Positions 41,668-56,171 of a DNA stretch of 64,000 nt are shown here, piece after piece. Every line of letters starts with the position of its first letter. Position 1 is the first letter of the stretch. The stretch lies in assembly GCA_023614405.1 (NCBI GenBank), contig JAJUPC010000041.1, positions 992,001 to 1,056,000 on the forward strand. Reading direction: 5' to 3'. Under the pieces are notes generated by a model. That model was not told the DNA's origin and ran no database searches. It worked only from the letters and a program-made list of their open reading frames with translations. Source of the DNA: Avena insularis (Eukaryota; Streptophyta; Magnoliopsida; Poales; Poaceae). The position numbers and the translations under genes were made by a program.

Positions 41668-44600
41668 GACTATGGTGGATCCATGTGGTTTAGGAAAAGA
41701 ACACACATGCAATGACTCTGGTGGATCCATCTGGTTTAGGAAAGGAACACTCATGCAATGAATCTAGTGGATCCATGTGGTTCAGGAAAGGAACACACAT
41801 ATAATGACTCTAGTGGATCCATGTGGTTTAGAAAAGTAACACACATGCAATGACTCTGGTGGTGGTTTAGGAAATGAACACACATGCAATGACTCTGGTG
41901 GATCCATGTGGTTTAGGAAAAGAAGACACATGCAATGACTCTGGTGGATCAATGTGGTTCAGGAAAGGAACATACATGAAATGACTCTAGTGGTGGTATA
42001 GGAAAAGAACACACATGCAATGACTCGGGTGCTAGTTTAGGAAAAGAACACACATGTAATGACTCTAGTGGATCAATGTGGTTTATGAAAGGAATACACA
42101 TGCAATGACTCTGGTGGATCCATGTGGTTGGGGAAAGGAACACACATGCAATGATTCTGGTGGTGGTTTAGGAAAATAACACACATGGAATGTCTCTGGT
42201 GGATCCATGTGGTTTAGTAAAGGAACACACATGCACTGACTCTAGTGGTGGTTTAGGAAAAGAACACACATCCAATGACTCGGGTGGTGGTTCAGGAAAA
42301 TAACACACATGCATTGACTCTGGTGGGTCGATGTGGTTTAGGAAAGGAACACACATGCAATGACTCTGGTAGATCCAAGTGGTTTAGGAAAGGAACACAC
42401 ATGCAATGACTCCGGTGGATCCATGTGGTTTATAAAAGGAACACACATGCATGGTGGTGGTTTACGAAAAGAACACACATGCAATTACTCTGTGGTAGTT
42501 TAAGAAAATAACACAAGTGCAATGACTCTGGTGGACCCATTTGGTTTAGGAAAGGAAAACACATGCAATGACTCCGGTGGATCCATGTGGTTTATAAAAG
42601 GAACACACATGCATGGTGGTGGTTTACGAAAAGAACACACATGCAATTACTCTGGTGGTAGTTTAAGAAAATAACACACGTGCAATGACTCTGGTGGACC
42701 CATTTGGTTTAGGAAAGGAACACACATGCAATGGCTCTGGTGGATCCATGTGGTTTTGGAATGGAACACTCATGCAATGAGTCTAGTAGATCCATGTGGT
42801 TTAGGAAAGGAACACACATGCAATGACTCTGGTGGTGGTTTAGGAAAGGAACACACATGTAATAACTCTGGTGGATCCACGTGGTTTAGGAAAAGAAAAC
42901 ACATGCAATGACTCTGGTGGTGGTTTAGGAAAATAACACACATGCAATGCCTCTAGTGGATGCATGTGGATTAGAAAAAGGAACACACATGCAATGACTC
43001 TGGTGGTGGTTTAGGAAAATAACACACGTGCAATGACTCTAGTAGTGTTTTAGGAAAGGAACACACATGCAATGACTCTGGTGGATCCATGTGGTTTAGG
43101 AAAGGAACACACTTGCACTGACTAGTGGTGGTTTAGGAAAGGAACACGCATGCAATGACTCTAGTGGTGGTTTAGGAAAATAACACACATGCAATGACTC
43201 TGGTGGATGAATGTGGTTTAGGAAAGGAACACATTTGCAATGACTTTAGTGGATCCATGTGGTTTAGGAAAGGAACACACATGCAATGACTCTGGTGGAC
43301 CCATGTGGTTTTGGAACGGAACACACATGCAATGAGTCTGGTGGATCCATGTGGTTTCGGAAAAGAACACACTTGCAATGACTCCGGTGGATCCATGTGG
43401 TTTAGGAAAGGAACACACATGCAATGACTAGTGGATCCATGTGGTTTAGGAAAGGAACACACGTGTAATGACTCTAGTGGTGGTTTAGGAAAGGAACACA
43501 CATGCAATGACTCTGGTGGATCCATGTGGTTTAGGAAAAGAAGACATATGCAATGACTCTGGTGGTGGTTGAGGAATAGAACACACATACAATGACTCTG
43601 GTGGATCCATGTGGTTTAAAAAAGGAACACACATGCAATGACTGGTGGTGGTTTAGGAAAAGAACACACATGAAATGATGCTGGTGGTGGTTTAGTAAAA
43701 TAACACACATGCAATGACTCTGGTGGACCCATGTGGTTTAGGAAAGAAAGACACATGCAATGACTTTGGTGGATACATGTGGCTTAGGAAAAGAACACAC
43801 TTGGAATGACTTTGGTGGATCCATGTAGTTTAGGAAAGGAACACACATATAATGTCACTAGTGGATCCATGTGTATTAGGAAAGTAACACACATGCAATG
43901 ATTTTGGTGGTGGTTTAGGAAAGGAACACACATGCAATGAATCTGGTGGATCCATGTGGTTTAGGAAAAGAAGACACATGCAATGACTCTGGTGGTGGTT
44001 TAGGAAAGGAACACACATGCAATGACTCTGCTGGATCCATGTGGTTTAGGAAAGGAACACACATGCAATGACACTGGTGGATCCATGTGGTTTAGGAAAA
44101 GAAAACACATGAAATGACTCTAGTGGATCAATGTGGTTTAGGAAAAGAAGATATGTGCAATGACTCTAGTGGTGGTTTAGGAAAAGAACACACATGCAAT
44201 GACTCTGGTGGATCAATGTGTTTTAGGAAAGGAACGCGCATGAATTGACGCTAGTGGTGGTTTAGGAAAATAACACACATGCAATGACTCTGGTGCTAGT
44301 TTAGGAAAAGAACACACATCTAATGACTTTGGTTGATCAATGTGGTTTATGAAAGGAACACACATGCAATGACTCTGGTGGATCCATGTGGTTTAAAAAA
44401 AGGAACACACATGCAATGACTTTGGTGGATCCATGTGGCTTAGGAAAAGAACACACTTGGAATGACTTTTGTGGATCCATGTAGTTTAGGAAAGGAACAC
44501 ACATATAATGACTCTAGTGGATCCATGTGGTTTAGGAAAGTAACACACATGCAATGATTCTGGTGGTGGTTTAGGAAAGGAACACACATGCAATGACTCT

Positions 44601-45358
44601 GGTGGATCCATGTGGTTTAGGAAAAAAGACACATGCAATGACTCTGGTGGTGGTTTAGGAAAGGAACACACATGCAATGACACTGGTGGATCCATGTGGT
44701 TTAGGAAAAGAAAACACATGATATGACTCTGGTGGATCAATGTGGTTTAGGAAAAGAAGATACGTGCAATGACTCTAGTGGTGGTTCAGGAAAAGAACAC
44801 ACATGCAATGACTCTAGTGCATCAATGTGGTTCAGGAAAGGAACACACATGAGATGACTCTAGTGGTGGTATAAGAAAAGAACACACATGCAATGACTCG
44901 GGTGCTACTTTAGGAAAAGAACACACATGTAATGACTCTGGTGGATCAATGTGGTTTATGAAAGGAATACACATGCAATGACTCTGGTGGATCCATGTGG
45001 TTGGGGAAAGGAACACACATGCAATGACTCTGGTGGTGGTTTAGGAAAATAACACACATGCAATGTCTCTGGTGGATCCATGTGGTTTACTAAAGGAACA
45101 CACATGCACTGACTCTAGTGGTGGTTTAGGAAAAGAACGCACATGCAATGACTCGGGTGGTGGTTTAGGAAAATAACACACATGCATTGACTCTGGTGGA
45201 TCGATGTGGTTTAGGAAAGGAACATACATGCAATGACTCTGGTAGATCCAAGTGGTTTAGGAAAGGAACACACATGCAATGACTCCGGTGGATCCATGTG
45301 GTTTATAAAAGGAACACACATGCATGGTGGTGGTTTACGAAAAGAACACACATGCAAT
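41668..45358. repeat. Higher-order repeat D, copy 2 (3,691 bp)
   Basis: This is a nearly identical tandem copy of 38161-41667. Small differences include a 1-bp loss near 42491 and an altered GAAAGAAAGACAC near 43741. The left edge joins a GGTTTACGAAAAGAAC monomer to GACTATGGTGG in the middle of the shared ACACACATGCAATGAC stretch. That is an in-phase recombinant monomer. Confidence 0.86.
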
Positions 45359-48069
45359 GACTCTGGTGGTAGTTTAAGAAAATAACACACGTGCAATGAC
45401 TCTGGTGGACCCATTTGGTTTAGGAAAGGAACACACATGCAATGACTCTGGTGGATCAATGTGGTTTAGGAAAGGAACACGCATGAAATGACGCTAGTGG
45501 TGGTTTTGGAAAATAACACACATTTAATGACTCTGGTGCTAGTTTAGGAAAATAACACACATGTAATGACTCTGGTGGATCAATGTGGTTTATGAAAGGA
45601 ACACGCATGCAATGAATCGGGTGGATCCATGTGGTTTAAAAAAAGGAACACACATGCAATGACTCTGGTGGTGGTTTAGGAAAATAAAACACATGCAATG
45701 TGTCTGGTGGATCCATGTGGTTTAGTAAAGGAAGACACATGCAATGACTCTAGTGGTGGTTTACGAAAAGAACACACATGCAATAACTCTTGTGGTGGTT
45801 TAAGGAAATAACACACATGCAATGACTCTGGTGGTGGTTTAAGAAAAAAATAACACAAATAAAATGACTTTGGTGGACCCATGTGGTTTAGGAAAGGAAC
45901 ACACATGCAATGACTATGGTGGATCCATGTGGTTTAGGAAAAGAACACACTTGCAATGACTCTGGTGGATCCATCTGGTTTACGAAAGGAACACTCATGC
46001 AATGAATCTAGTGGATCCATGTGGTTCAGGAAAGGAACACACATATAATGACTCTAGTGGATCCATGTGGTTTAGAAAAGTAACACACATGCAATGACTC
46101 TGGTGGTTGTTTAGGAAATGAACACACATGCAATGACTCTGGTGGATCCATGTGGTTTAGGAAAAGAAGACACATGCAATGACTCTGGTGGATCAATGTG
46201 GTTCAGGAAAGGAACATACATGAAATGACTCTAGTGGTGGTATAAGAAAAGAACACACATGCAATGACTCGGGTGCTAGTTTAGGAAACGAATACACATG
46301 TAATGACTCTAGTGGATCAATGTGGTTTGTGAAAGGAATACACATGCAATGACTCTGGTGGATCCATGTGGTTGGGGAAAGGAACACACATGCAATGACT
46401 GTGGTGGTGGTTTAGGAAAATAACACACATGCAATGTCTCTGGTGGATCCATGTGGTTTAGTAAAGGAACACACACGCACTGACTCTAGTGGTGGTTTAG
46501 GAAAAGAACACACATGCAATGACTCGAGTGGTGGTTCAGGAAAATAACACACATGCATTGACTCTGGTGGGTCGATGTGTTTTAGGAAAGGAACACACAT
46601 GCAATGACTCCGGTGGATCCATGTGGTTTATAAAAGGAACACACATGCATGGTGGTGGTTTACGAAAAGAACACACATGCAATTACTCTGGTGGTAGTTT
46701 AAGAAAATAACACACGTGCAATGACTCTGGTGGACCCATTTGGTTTAGGAAAGGAACACACATGCAATGACTCTGGTGGATCCATGTGGTTTAGGAAAGG
46801 AACACACTTCAAATAACTCTGGTGGTGGTTTAGGAAAAGGACACACATGCAATGACTCCGGTGGATCAATGTGGTTTAGGAAAGTAACACACATGCAATG
46901 ACTGTAGTGGTGGTTTAGGAAAGGAACACACATGCAATGACTCTAGTGGTGGTTTAGGAAAGGAACACACATGCAATGACTCTAGTGGTGGTTTAGGAAA
47001 ATAACACACATGCAATGTCTCTGGTGGTGGTTCAGGAAAAGAACACACATGCAATGACTCTGGTGGATGAATGTGGTTTAGGAAAGGAAAACACATGCAA
47101 CGACTCTGGTGGATCCATGGGGTTTAGGAAAGGAACACACATGCAATGATTCTGGTGGACCCATGTGGTTTAGGAAAGGAACAAACATGCAATGAGTCTG
47201 GTGGATCCATGTGGTTTGGGAAAAGAACACACTAGCAATGACTCTGGTGGATCCATGTGGTTTAGGAAAGGAACACACATGCAATGACTCTAGTAGATCC
47301 ATGTGGTTAAGGAAAGGAACACACATGCAATATATCTGGTGGTGGTTTAGGAAAGGAACACACATGCAATGACTCTGGTGGATCCATGTGGTTTAGGAAA
47401 AGAAGACATATGCAATGACTCTGGTGGTGGTTGAGGAAAAAAACACATGCAATGACTCTGGTGGATCCATGTGGTTTAAAAAAAGGAACACACATGCAAT
47501 GACTCTGGTGGTGGTTTAGGAAAATAACACACATGAAATGATGTTGGTGGTGGTTTAGTAAAATAACACACATGCAATGACTCTGGTGGACCCATGTGGT
47601 TTAGGAAAGAAACACACATGCAATGAGTTTGGTGGATCCATGTGGTTTAGGAAAAGAACACACTTGGAATGACTTTGGTGGATCCATGTCGTTTAGTAAA
47701 GGAACACACATATAATGACTCTAGTGGATCCATGTGGTTTAGGAAAGTAACACACATGCAATGATTCTGGTGGTGGTTTAGGAAAGGAACACACATGTAA
47801 TGACTCTGGTGGATCCATGTGGTTTAGGAAAAGAAGACACATGCAATGACTCTGGTGGTGGTTTAGGAAAGGAACACACATGCAATGACTCTGCTTGATC
47901 CATGTGGTTTAGGAAAGGAACACACATGCAATGACACTGGTGGATCCATGTGGTTTAGGAAAAGAAAACACATGAAATGACTCTAGTGGATCAATGTGGT
48001 TTAGGAAAAGAAGATATGTGCAATGACTCTAGTGGTGGTTTAGGAAAATAATACAAATGCAATGACTCT
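45359..48069. repeat. Satellite zone between blocks D and F
   Basis: Ordinary L and S monomers fill this stretch, with short pieces recycled from neighbours. About 46193-46600 resembles 41949-42356, and 45840 carries the long A-run monomer seen in the 30-38 kb zone. No long tandem copy and no foreign DNA were seen. Confidence 0.75.
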
Positions 48070-50257
48070 AGTGGATTAATGTGGTTTAGGAAAGGAACAC
48101 ACATGAAATGATGCTAGTGGTGGTTTAGGAAAATAACACACATGCAATGACTCTGGTGCTAGTTTAGGAAAATAACACACATGTAATGACTCTCGTGGAT
48201 CAATGTGGTTTATGAAAGGAATACACATGCAATGACTCTGGTGGATCCATGTGGTTTAAAAAAAGGAACACACATGTAATGACTCTGGTGGTGGTTTAGG
48301 AAAATAAAACACATGCAATGTCTCTGGTGGATTCATGTGGTTTAGTAAAGGAACACACATGCAATGCCTCTAGTGGTGGTTTACGATAAGAACACACATG
48401 CAATGACTCTGGTGGTGGTTTAAGAAAATAACACACATGCAATGACTCTGGTGGGCCCATGTGGTTTAGGAAAGCAACACACATGCAATGACTCTGGTGG
48501 ATCCATGTGGCTTAGGAAAAGAACACACTTGCAATGACTCTGGTGGTGGTTTAGGAAAAGAACACACATGCAATGACTCTAGTGGTGGTTTAGGAAAATA
48601 ACACACATGCAATGTCTCTGGTGGATCCATGTGGTTTAGTAAAGGAACACACAAGCAACGACTCTGGTGGATCCATGTGGTTTAGGAAAGTAACACACGT
48701 GCAATGACTCTGGTATATCCATGTGGTTTATAAAATGAACACACATCCATGGTGGTGGTTTAGGAAAAGAACACACATGCAATGACTCTCGTGGTAGTTT
48801 AAGAAAATAACACACATGCAATGACTCTGGTGGACCCACGTGGTTTAGGAAAGGAACACACATGCAATGACTCTGGTGGATCCATGTGGTTTAGGAAAAG
48901 CACACACTTGTAATGACTCTGGTGGATCCATGTGGTTTAGGAAAGGAACACTCATGTAATGACTCTAGTGGATCCATGTGGTTTAGGAAAGGAACACACA
49001 TATAATGAGTCTAGTGGATCCATGTGGTTTAGGAAAGTAACACACATGCAATGACTCTGGTGGTGGTTTAGGAAAGGAACACACATGCAATGACTCTGGT
49101 GGATCCATGTGGTTTAGGACAAGAAGACACATGCGATGACTCTGGTGGTGGTTTAGGAAAGGAACACACATGCAATGACTCTGCTGGATCCATGTGGTTT
49201 AGGAAAGGAACACACATGCAATGACACTGGTGGATCCATGTGGTTTAGGAAAACAAAACACATGAAATGACTCTGGTGGATCAATGTGGTTTGGGAAAAG
49301 AAGATACGTGCAATGACTCTAGTGGTGGTTTAGGAAAAGAACACACATGCAATGACTCTGGTCGATCCATGTGGTTCAGGAAAGGAACACCCATGAAATG
49401 ACTCTAGTGATGATTTAGGAAAAGAAAACACATGCAATGACTCTGGTGCTAGTTTAGGAAAAGAACACGCATGTAACGACTCTGGTGGATCAGTGTGGTT
49501 TATGAAAGGAACACACATGCAATGACTCTAGTGGATCCATATGGTTGGGGAAAGGAACACACATCCAATGTCTCTAGTAGTGGTTTAGGAAAATAACACA
49601 CATGCAATGTCTCTGGTGGATCCATGTGGTTTAGTAAAGGAACACACATGCAATGACTCTAGTGGTGGTGAAAAGAACACACATGCAATGACTCGGGTGG
49701 TGTTTCAGGAAAATAACACACGTGCAATGACTCTGGTGGATCAATGTGGTTTAGGAAAGGAACACACATGCAATGACTCTGGTGGATCCATGTGGTTTAG
49801 GAATGGAACACACATGCAATGACTTTGGTGGATCCATGTGGTTTATAAAAGGAACACTCATGCATGGTGGTGGTTTAGGAAAAGAACACACATGCAATGA
49901 CTCTGGTGGTGGTTTAAGAAAATAACACACATAAAATGACTTTGGTGGACCCATGTGGTTTAGTAAAGGAACACACATGCAATGACTATGGTGGATCCAT
50001 GTGGTTTAGGAAAAGAACACACTACAATGACTCTGGTGGATCCATCTGGTTTAGCAAAGGAACACTCATGCAATGAATCTAGTGGATCCATGTGGTTTAG
50101 GAAAGGAACACACATATAATGACTCTAGTGGATCCATGTGGTTTAGGAAAGTAACACACATGCAATGACTCTGTTGGTGGTTTAGGAAAGGAACACACAT
50201 GCAATGACTCTGGTGGATCCATGTGGTTTAGGAAAAGAAGACACATGCAATGACTCT
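48070..50257. repeat. Higher-order repeat F, copy 1 (2,188 bp)
   Basis: This block is repeated at an offset of 2,188 bp. Matching rare sites include GGATTAATGTGG near 48073 and 50262, and TATATCCATGTGG near 48713 and 50901. Inside, equivalent positions recur every 170 bp between 48296 and 48636. Confidence 0.83.
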
Positions 50258-52100
50258 GGTGGATTAATGTGGTTTAGGAAAGTAACACACATGAAATGAT
50301 GCTAGTGGTGGTTTAGGAAAATAACACACATGCAATGACTCTGGTGCTAGTTTAGGAAAAGAACACACATGTAATGACTCTCGTGGATCAATGTGGTTTA
50401 TGAAAGGAATACACATGCAATGACTCTAGTGGATCCATGTGGTTTAAAAAAAGGAACACACATGCAATGACTCTGGTGGTGGTTTAGGAAAATAGAACAC
50501 ATGCAATGTCTCTGGTGGATCCATGTGTTTTAGTAAAGGAACACACATGCAATGCCTCTAGTGGTGGTTTACGATAAGAACACACATGCAATGACTCTGG
50601 TGGTGGTTTAAGAAAATAACACACATGCAATGACTCTGGTGTGCCCATCTGGTTTAGGAAAGCAACACACATGCAATGACTCTGGTGGATCCATGTGGCT
50701 TAGGAAAAGAACACACTTGCAATGACTCTGGTGGTGGTTTAGGAAAATAACACACATGCAATGACTCTGGTGGTGGTTTAGGAAAATAACACACATGCAA
50801 TGTCTCTGGTGGATCCATGTGGTTTAGTAAAGGAACACACATGCAATGACTCTGGTGGATCCATGTGGTTTAGGAAAGAAACACACGTGCAATGACTCTG
50901 GTATATCCATGTGGTTTATAAAATGAACACACATCCATGGTGGTGGTTTAGGAAAAGAACACACATGCAATGACTCTGGTGGTAGTTTAAGAAAATAACA
51001 CACATGCAATGACTCTGGTGGACCCATGTGGTTTAGGAAAGGAACACACATGCAATGACTCTGGTGGATCCATGTGGTTTAGGAAAAGCACACACTTGCA
51101 ATGACTCTTGTGGATCCATGTGGTTTAGGAAAGGAACACTCATGTAATGACTCTAGTGGATCCATGTGGTTTAGGAAAGGAACACACATATAATGAGTCT
51201 AGTGGATCCATGTGGTTTAGGAAAGTAACACAGATGCAATGACTCTGGTGGTGGTTTAGGAAAGGAACACACATGCAATGACTCTGGTGGATCCATGTGG
51301 TTTAGGACAAGAAGACACATGCGATGACTCTGGTGGTGGTTTAGGAAAGGAACACACATGCAATGACTCTGCTGGATCCATGTGGTTTAGGAAAGGAACA
51401 CACATGCACTGACATTAGTGGATCCATGTGGTTTAGGAAAAGAAAACACATGAAATGACTCTGGTGGATCAATGTGGTTTAGGAAAAGAAGATACGTGCA
51501 ATGACTCTAGTGGTGGTTCAGGAAAAGAACACAGATGCAACGACTCTAGTGGATCCATGTGGTTGGGGAAAGGAACACACATGCAATGTCTCTGGTGGTT
51601 TTTTAGGAAAATAACACACATGCAATGTCTCTGGTGCATCGATGTGGTTTAGTAAAGGAACACACATGCAATGACTCTAGTGGTGGTTTAGGAAAAGAAC
51701 ACACATGCAATGACTCGGGTGGTGTTTCAAGAAAATAACACACATGCAATGACTCTGGTGGATCGATGTGGTTTAGAAAAGGAACACACATGCAATGACT
51801 CTGGTGGATCCATGTGGTTTATAAAAGGAACACACATGCATGGTGGTGGTTTAGGAAAAGAACACACATGCAATGACTCTGGTGGTGGTTTAAGAAAATA
51901 ACACACATAAAATGACTTTGGTGGACCCATGTGGTTTAGGAAAGGAACACACATGCAATGACTATGGTGGATCCATGTGGTTTAGGAAAAGAACACACTT
52001 GCAATGACCCTGGTGGATCCATCTGGTTTAGCAAAGGAACACTCATGCAATGAATCTAGTGGATCCATGTGGTTTAGGAAAGGAACACACATATAATGAC
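50258..52100. repeat. Higher-order repeat F, copy 2 (about 1.84 kb, deleted)
   Basis: This tandem copy of 48070 onward keeps the 2,188-bp offset to about 51540. There roughly 212 bp are missing relative to copy 1, after which the offset drops to about 1,976 bp. Homology ends near 52100. Confidence 0.8.
51820..51842 (+). repeat. TATAAAAG/CATGCATG monomer subtype near the right end
   Basis: TATAAAAG is at 51820-51827 and CATGCATG at 51835-51842, the same spacing as 50 kb to the left. The subtype therefore spread across the whole array with the block duplications. Confidence 0.78.
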
Positions 52101-55100
52101 TCTGGGGGATCAATGTGGTTTATGAAAGGAATACACATGCAATGACTCTGGTGGATCCATGTGGTTGGGGAAAGGAACACACATGCAATGACTCTGGTGG
52201 TGGTTTAGGAAAATAACACACATGCAATGTCTCTGGTGGATCCATGTCGTTTAGTAAAGGAAGACAAATGCAATGACTCTAGTGGTGGTTTAGGAAAAGA
52301 ACACACATGCAATGACTCAGGTGGTTGTTCAGGAAAAATAAAACACCTGCATTGACTCTGGTGGATCGATGTGGATTAGGAAAGGAACACACATGCAATG
52401 ACTCTGGTGGATCCATGTGGTTTAGGAAAGGAACACACATGCAATGACTCCGGTGGATCCATGTGGTTTATAAAAGGAACATACATGCATGGTGGTGGTT
52501 TACGAAAAGAACACACATGCAATGACTCTGGTGGTAGTTTAAGAAAATAACAGACATGCAATGACTCTGGTGGACCCATTTGGTTTAGGAAAGGAACACA
52601 CATGCAATGACTCTGGTGGATCCATGTGGTTTAGAAAAAGGAACACACTTGCAATAACTCTAGTGGTGGTTTAGGAAAAGAACACACATGCAATGACTCC
52701 GGTGGATCAATGTGGTTTAGGAAAGTAACACACATGCAATGACTCTAGTGGTGGTTTAGGAAAGGAACACACATGCAATGACTCTAGTGGTGGTTTAGGA
52801 AAATAACACACATGCAATGTCTCTGGTGCTGGTTCAGGAAAACAACACACATTCAATGACTCTGGTGGATGAATGTGGTTTAGGAAAGGAACACACATGC
52901 AATGACTCTGGTGGATCCATGTGGTTTAGGAAAGGAACACACATGCAATGATTCTGGTGGACCCATGTGGTTTAGGAAAGGAACAAACATGCAATGAGTC
53001 TGGTGGATCCATGTGGTTTAGGAAAATAACACACTTGCAATGACTCTGGTGGATCCATGTGGTTTAGGAAAGGAACACACATTCAATGACTCTAGTAGAT
53101 CCATGTGGTTTAGGAAAGGAACACACATGCAATGACTCTAGTGGTGGTTTAGGAAAGGAACACACATGCAATGACTCTCGTGGATCCATGTGGTTTAGGA
53201 AAAGAAGACATATGCAATGACTCTGGTGGTGGTTGAGGAAAAAAACACACATGCAATGACTCTGGTGGATCCATGTGGTTTAAAAAAAGGAACACACATG
53301 CAATGACTCTGGTGGTGGTTTAGGAAAATAACACACATGAAATGATGTTGGTGGTGGTTTAGTAAAATAACACACATGCAATGACTCTAGTGGACCCATG
53401 TGGTTTAGGAAAGAAACACACATGCAATGACTTTGGTGGATCCATGTGGTTGAGGAAAAGAACACACTTGGAATGACTTTGGTGGATCCGTGTCGTTTAG
53501 GAAAGGAACACGCATATAATGACTCTAGTGGATCCATGTGGTTTAGGAAAGTAACACACATGCAATGACTCTGGTGGTGGTTTAGGAAAGGAACAAACAT
53601 TCAATGACTCTGGTGGATCCATGTGGTTTATGAAAAGAAGACACATGCAATGACTCTAGTGGTGGTTTAGGAAAGGAACACACATGCAATGACACTGCTG
53701 GATCCTTGTGGTTTAGGAAATGAACACACATGCAATGACACTGGTGGATCCATGTGGTTTAGGAAAAGAAAACACATGAAACGACTCTGGTGGATCAATG
53801 TGGTTTAGGAAAAGAAGATACGTGCAATGACTCTAGTGGTGGTTTAGGAAAAGAACACACATGCAATGACTCTGGTGGATCAATGTGGTTTAGGAAAGGA
53901 ATACACATGAAATGACTCTAGTGGTGGTTTAGGAAAAAAACACACATGAATGATTCTGGTGGTGGTTTAGGAAAAGAACACACATGCAATGACTCTGGTG
54001 GATCAATGTGGTCTAGGAAAGGCACACACATGCAATGACTCTAGTGGATCCATGTGGTTTAGGAAAGGAACGCACATGCAATGACTCTGGTGGTGGTTTA
54101 GGAAAAGAACACATATACAATGACTCTGGTGGATCCATGTGGTTTAGTAAAGGAACACACATGCAATGACTCTAGTGGTGGTTTAGGAAAAGAACACACA
54201 TGCAATTACACTCGTGGATCCATCTGGTTTATGAAAGGAACACACATGATATGACTCTAGTGGATCCATGTGGTTTGCGAAAGGAACACACATGCAATGA
54301 CTCTGGTGGATCCATGTGGTTTAGGAAAGTAACGCACATGCAATGACTCTGGTGGTAGTTTAGCAAAAGAACACACATGAAATGACTCTGGTGGATCCAT
54401 GTGGTTTAGGAAAAGAAGACACATGCAATGACTCTGCTGGTGGTTTAGGAAAAGAACACACATGAAATGACTCTGGTGGATCCATGTGGTTGAAAAAAGG
54501 AACACACATGCAATGACTCTGGTGGATTAGGAAAAGAACACACATGCAATGACTCCGGTGGATCAATGTGGTTTAGGAAAGTAACACACATGCAATGACT
54601 CTAGTGGTGGTTTAGGAAAGGAACACACATGCAATGACTCTAGTGGTGGTTTAGGAAAATAACACACATGCAATGTCTCTGGTGCTGGTTTAGGAAAACA
54701 ACACACATGCAATGACTCTGGTGGATCCATGTGGTTTAGGAAAGGAACACACATGCAATGATTCTGGTGGACCCATGTGGTTTAGGAAAGGAACAAACAT
54801 GCAATGAGTCTGGTGGATCCATGTGGTTTAGGAAAAGAACACACTTGCAATGACTCTGGTGGATCCATGTGGTTTAGGAAAGGAACACACATGCAATGAC
54901 TCTAGTAGATCCATGTGGTTTAGGAAAGGAACACACATGCAATGACTCTGGTGGTGGTTTAGGAAAAGAACACACATACAATGACTCTGGTGGATCCACG
55001 TGGTTTAGTAAAGGAACACACATGCAATGACTCTAGTGGTGGTTTAGGAAAAGAACACTCATGTAATTACTCTCGTGGATCCATCTAGTTTATGAAAGGA

Positions 55101-55987
55101 ACACACATGATATGACTCTAGTGGATCCATGTGGTTTGGGAAAGGAACACACATGCAATGACTCTGGTGGATCCATGTGGTCTAGGAAAGGAACGCACAT
55201 GCAATGACTCTGGTGGTAGTTTAGGAAAAGAACACACATGAAATGACTTTGGTGGATACATATGGTTTAGGAAAAGAAGCCACATGCAATGACTCTGGTG
55301 GTGGTTTAGGAAAAGAACACACATGAAATGACTCTGGTGGATCCATGTGGTTTAAAAAAGGAACACACATGCAATGACTCTGGTGGATAAGGAAAAGAAC
55401 ACACATGCATTGACTCTGGTGGTGGTTTAGGAAAATAACACACATGCAATGACTCTGGTGGACCCATGTGGTTTAGGAAAGGGACACACATGCAATGGAT
55501 CCATGTGGTTTAGGAAATGAACACACTTGCAATGACTCTCGTGGATCCATCTGGTTTAGGAAAGTAACACACATGCAATGACTTTAGTGGATCCATGTAG
55601 TTTAGGAAAGGAACACACATGCAATGACTCTGGTGGTGGTTTATGAAGGAATACACATGCAATGAATCCGGTGGTGGTTTAGGTAAGGAACACACATGCA
55701 ATGACTCCGGTGGATCCATGTGGTTTAGGAAAAGAACACACTTGCAATGATTCTGGTGGATCCATGTGGTTTAGGAAAGGAACACTCATGCAATGACTCT
55801 AGTGGATCCATGTGGTTTAGGAAAGGAACACACATGCAATGACTCTAGTGGATCCATGTGGTTTAGGAAAGGAACACACATGCAATGACTCTCGTGGATC
55901 CTCATGTGGTTTAGTAAAAGAACACACATGCAATGACTCCCGTGGATGAATGTGGTTTAGGAAAGGAACACACATGCAATGACTCTG

Positions 55988-56033
55988 GTGGATCCATGTG
56001 GTTTAGGAAAGGAACACACATGCAATGACTCTG
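55988..56033 (+). repeat. Reference long (L) monomer, 46 bp
   Basis: This copy matches the consensus of the long monomer and serves as the type unit. It starts GTGGATCCATGTGG and ends ATGACTCTG, and the next monomer starts at 56034. It carries one BamHI site (GGATCC), one TTTAGG, one CATGCA and one TGACTC. The phase chosen here, starting at GTG, is arbitrary but makes the relation to the short monomer clearest. Since 46 is not a multiple of three, each L unit shifts the reading frame. Confidence 0.95.
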
Positions 56034-56171
56034 GTGGATCCATGTGGTTTAGGAAAAGAACACACTTGCAATGACTCTAGTGGATCCATGTGGTTTAGGA
56101 AAGGAACACACATGCAATGACTCTAGTGGATCCATGTGGTTTAGGAAAGGAACACACATGCAATGACTCTG

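Noticed and set aside
43172..43588. A cysteine/proline-rich secreted protein family encoded on the minus strand
   Set aside because: The residues follow the 13-codon period of the S monomer, frames shift at every L monomer, and similar frames arise in all blocks. No conserved start context, intron or independent coding signal was seen.
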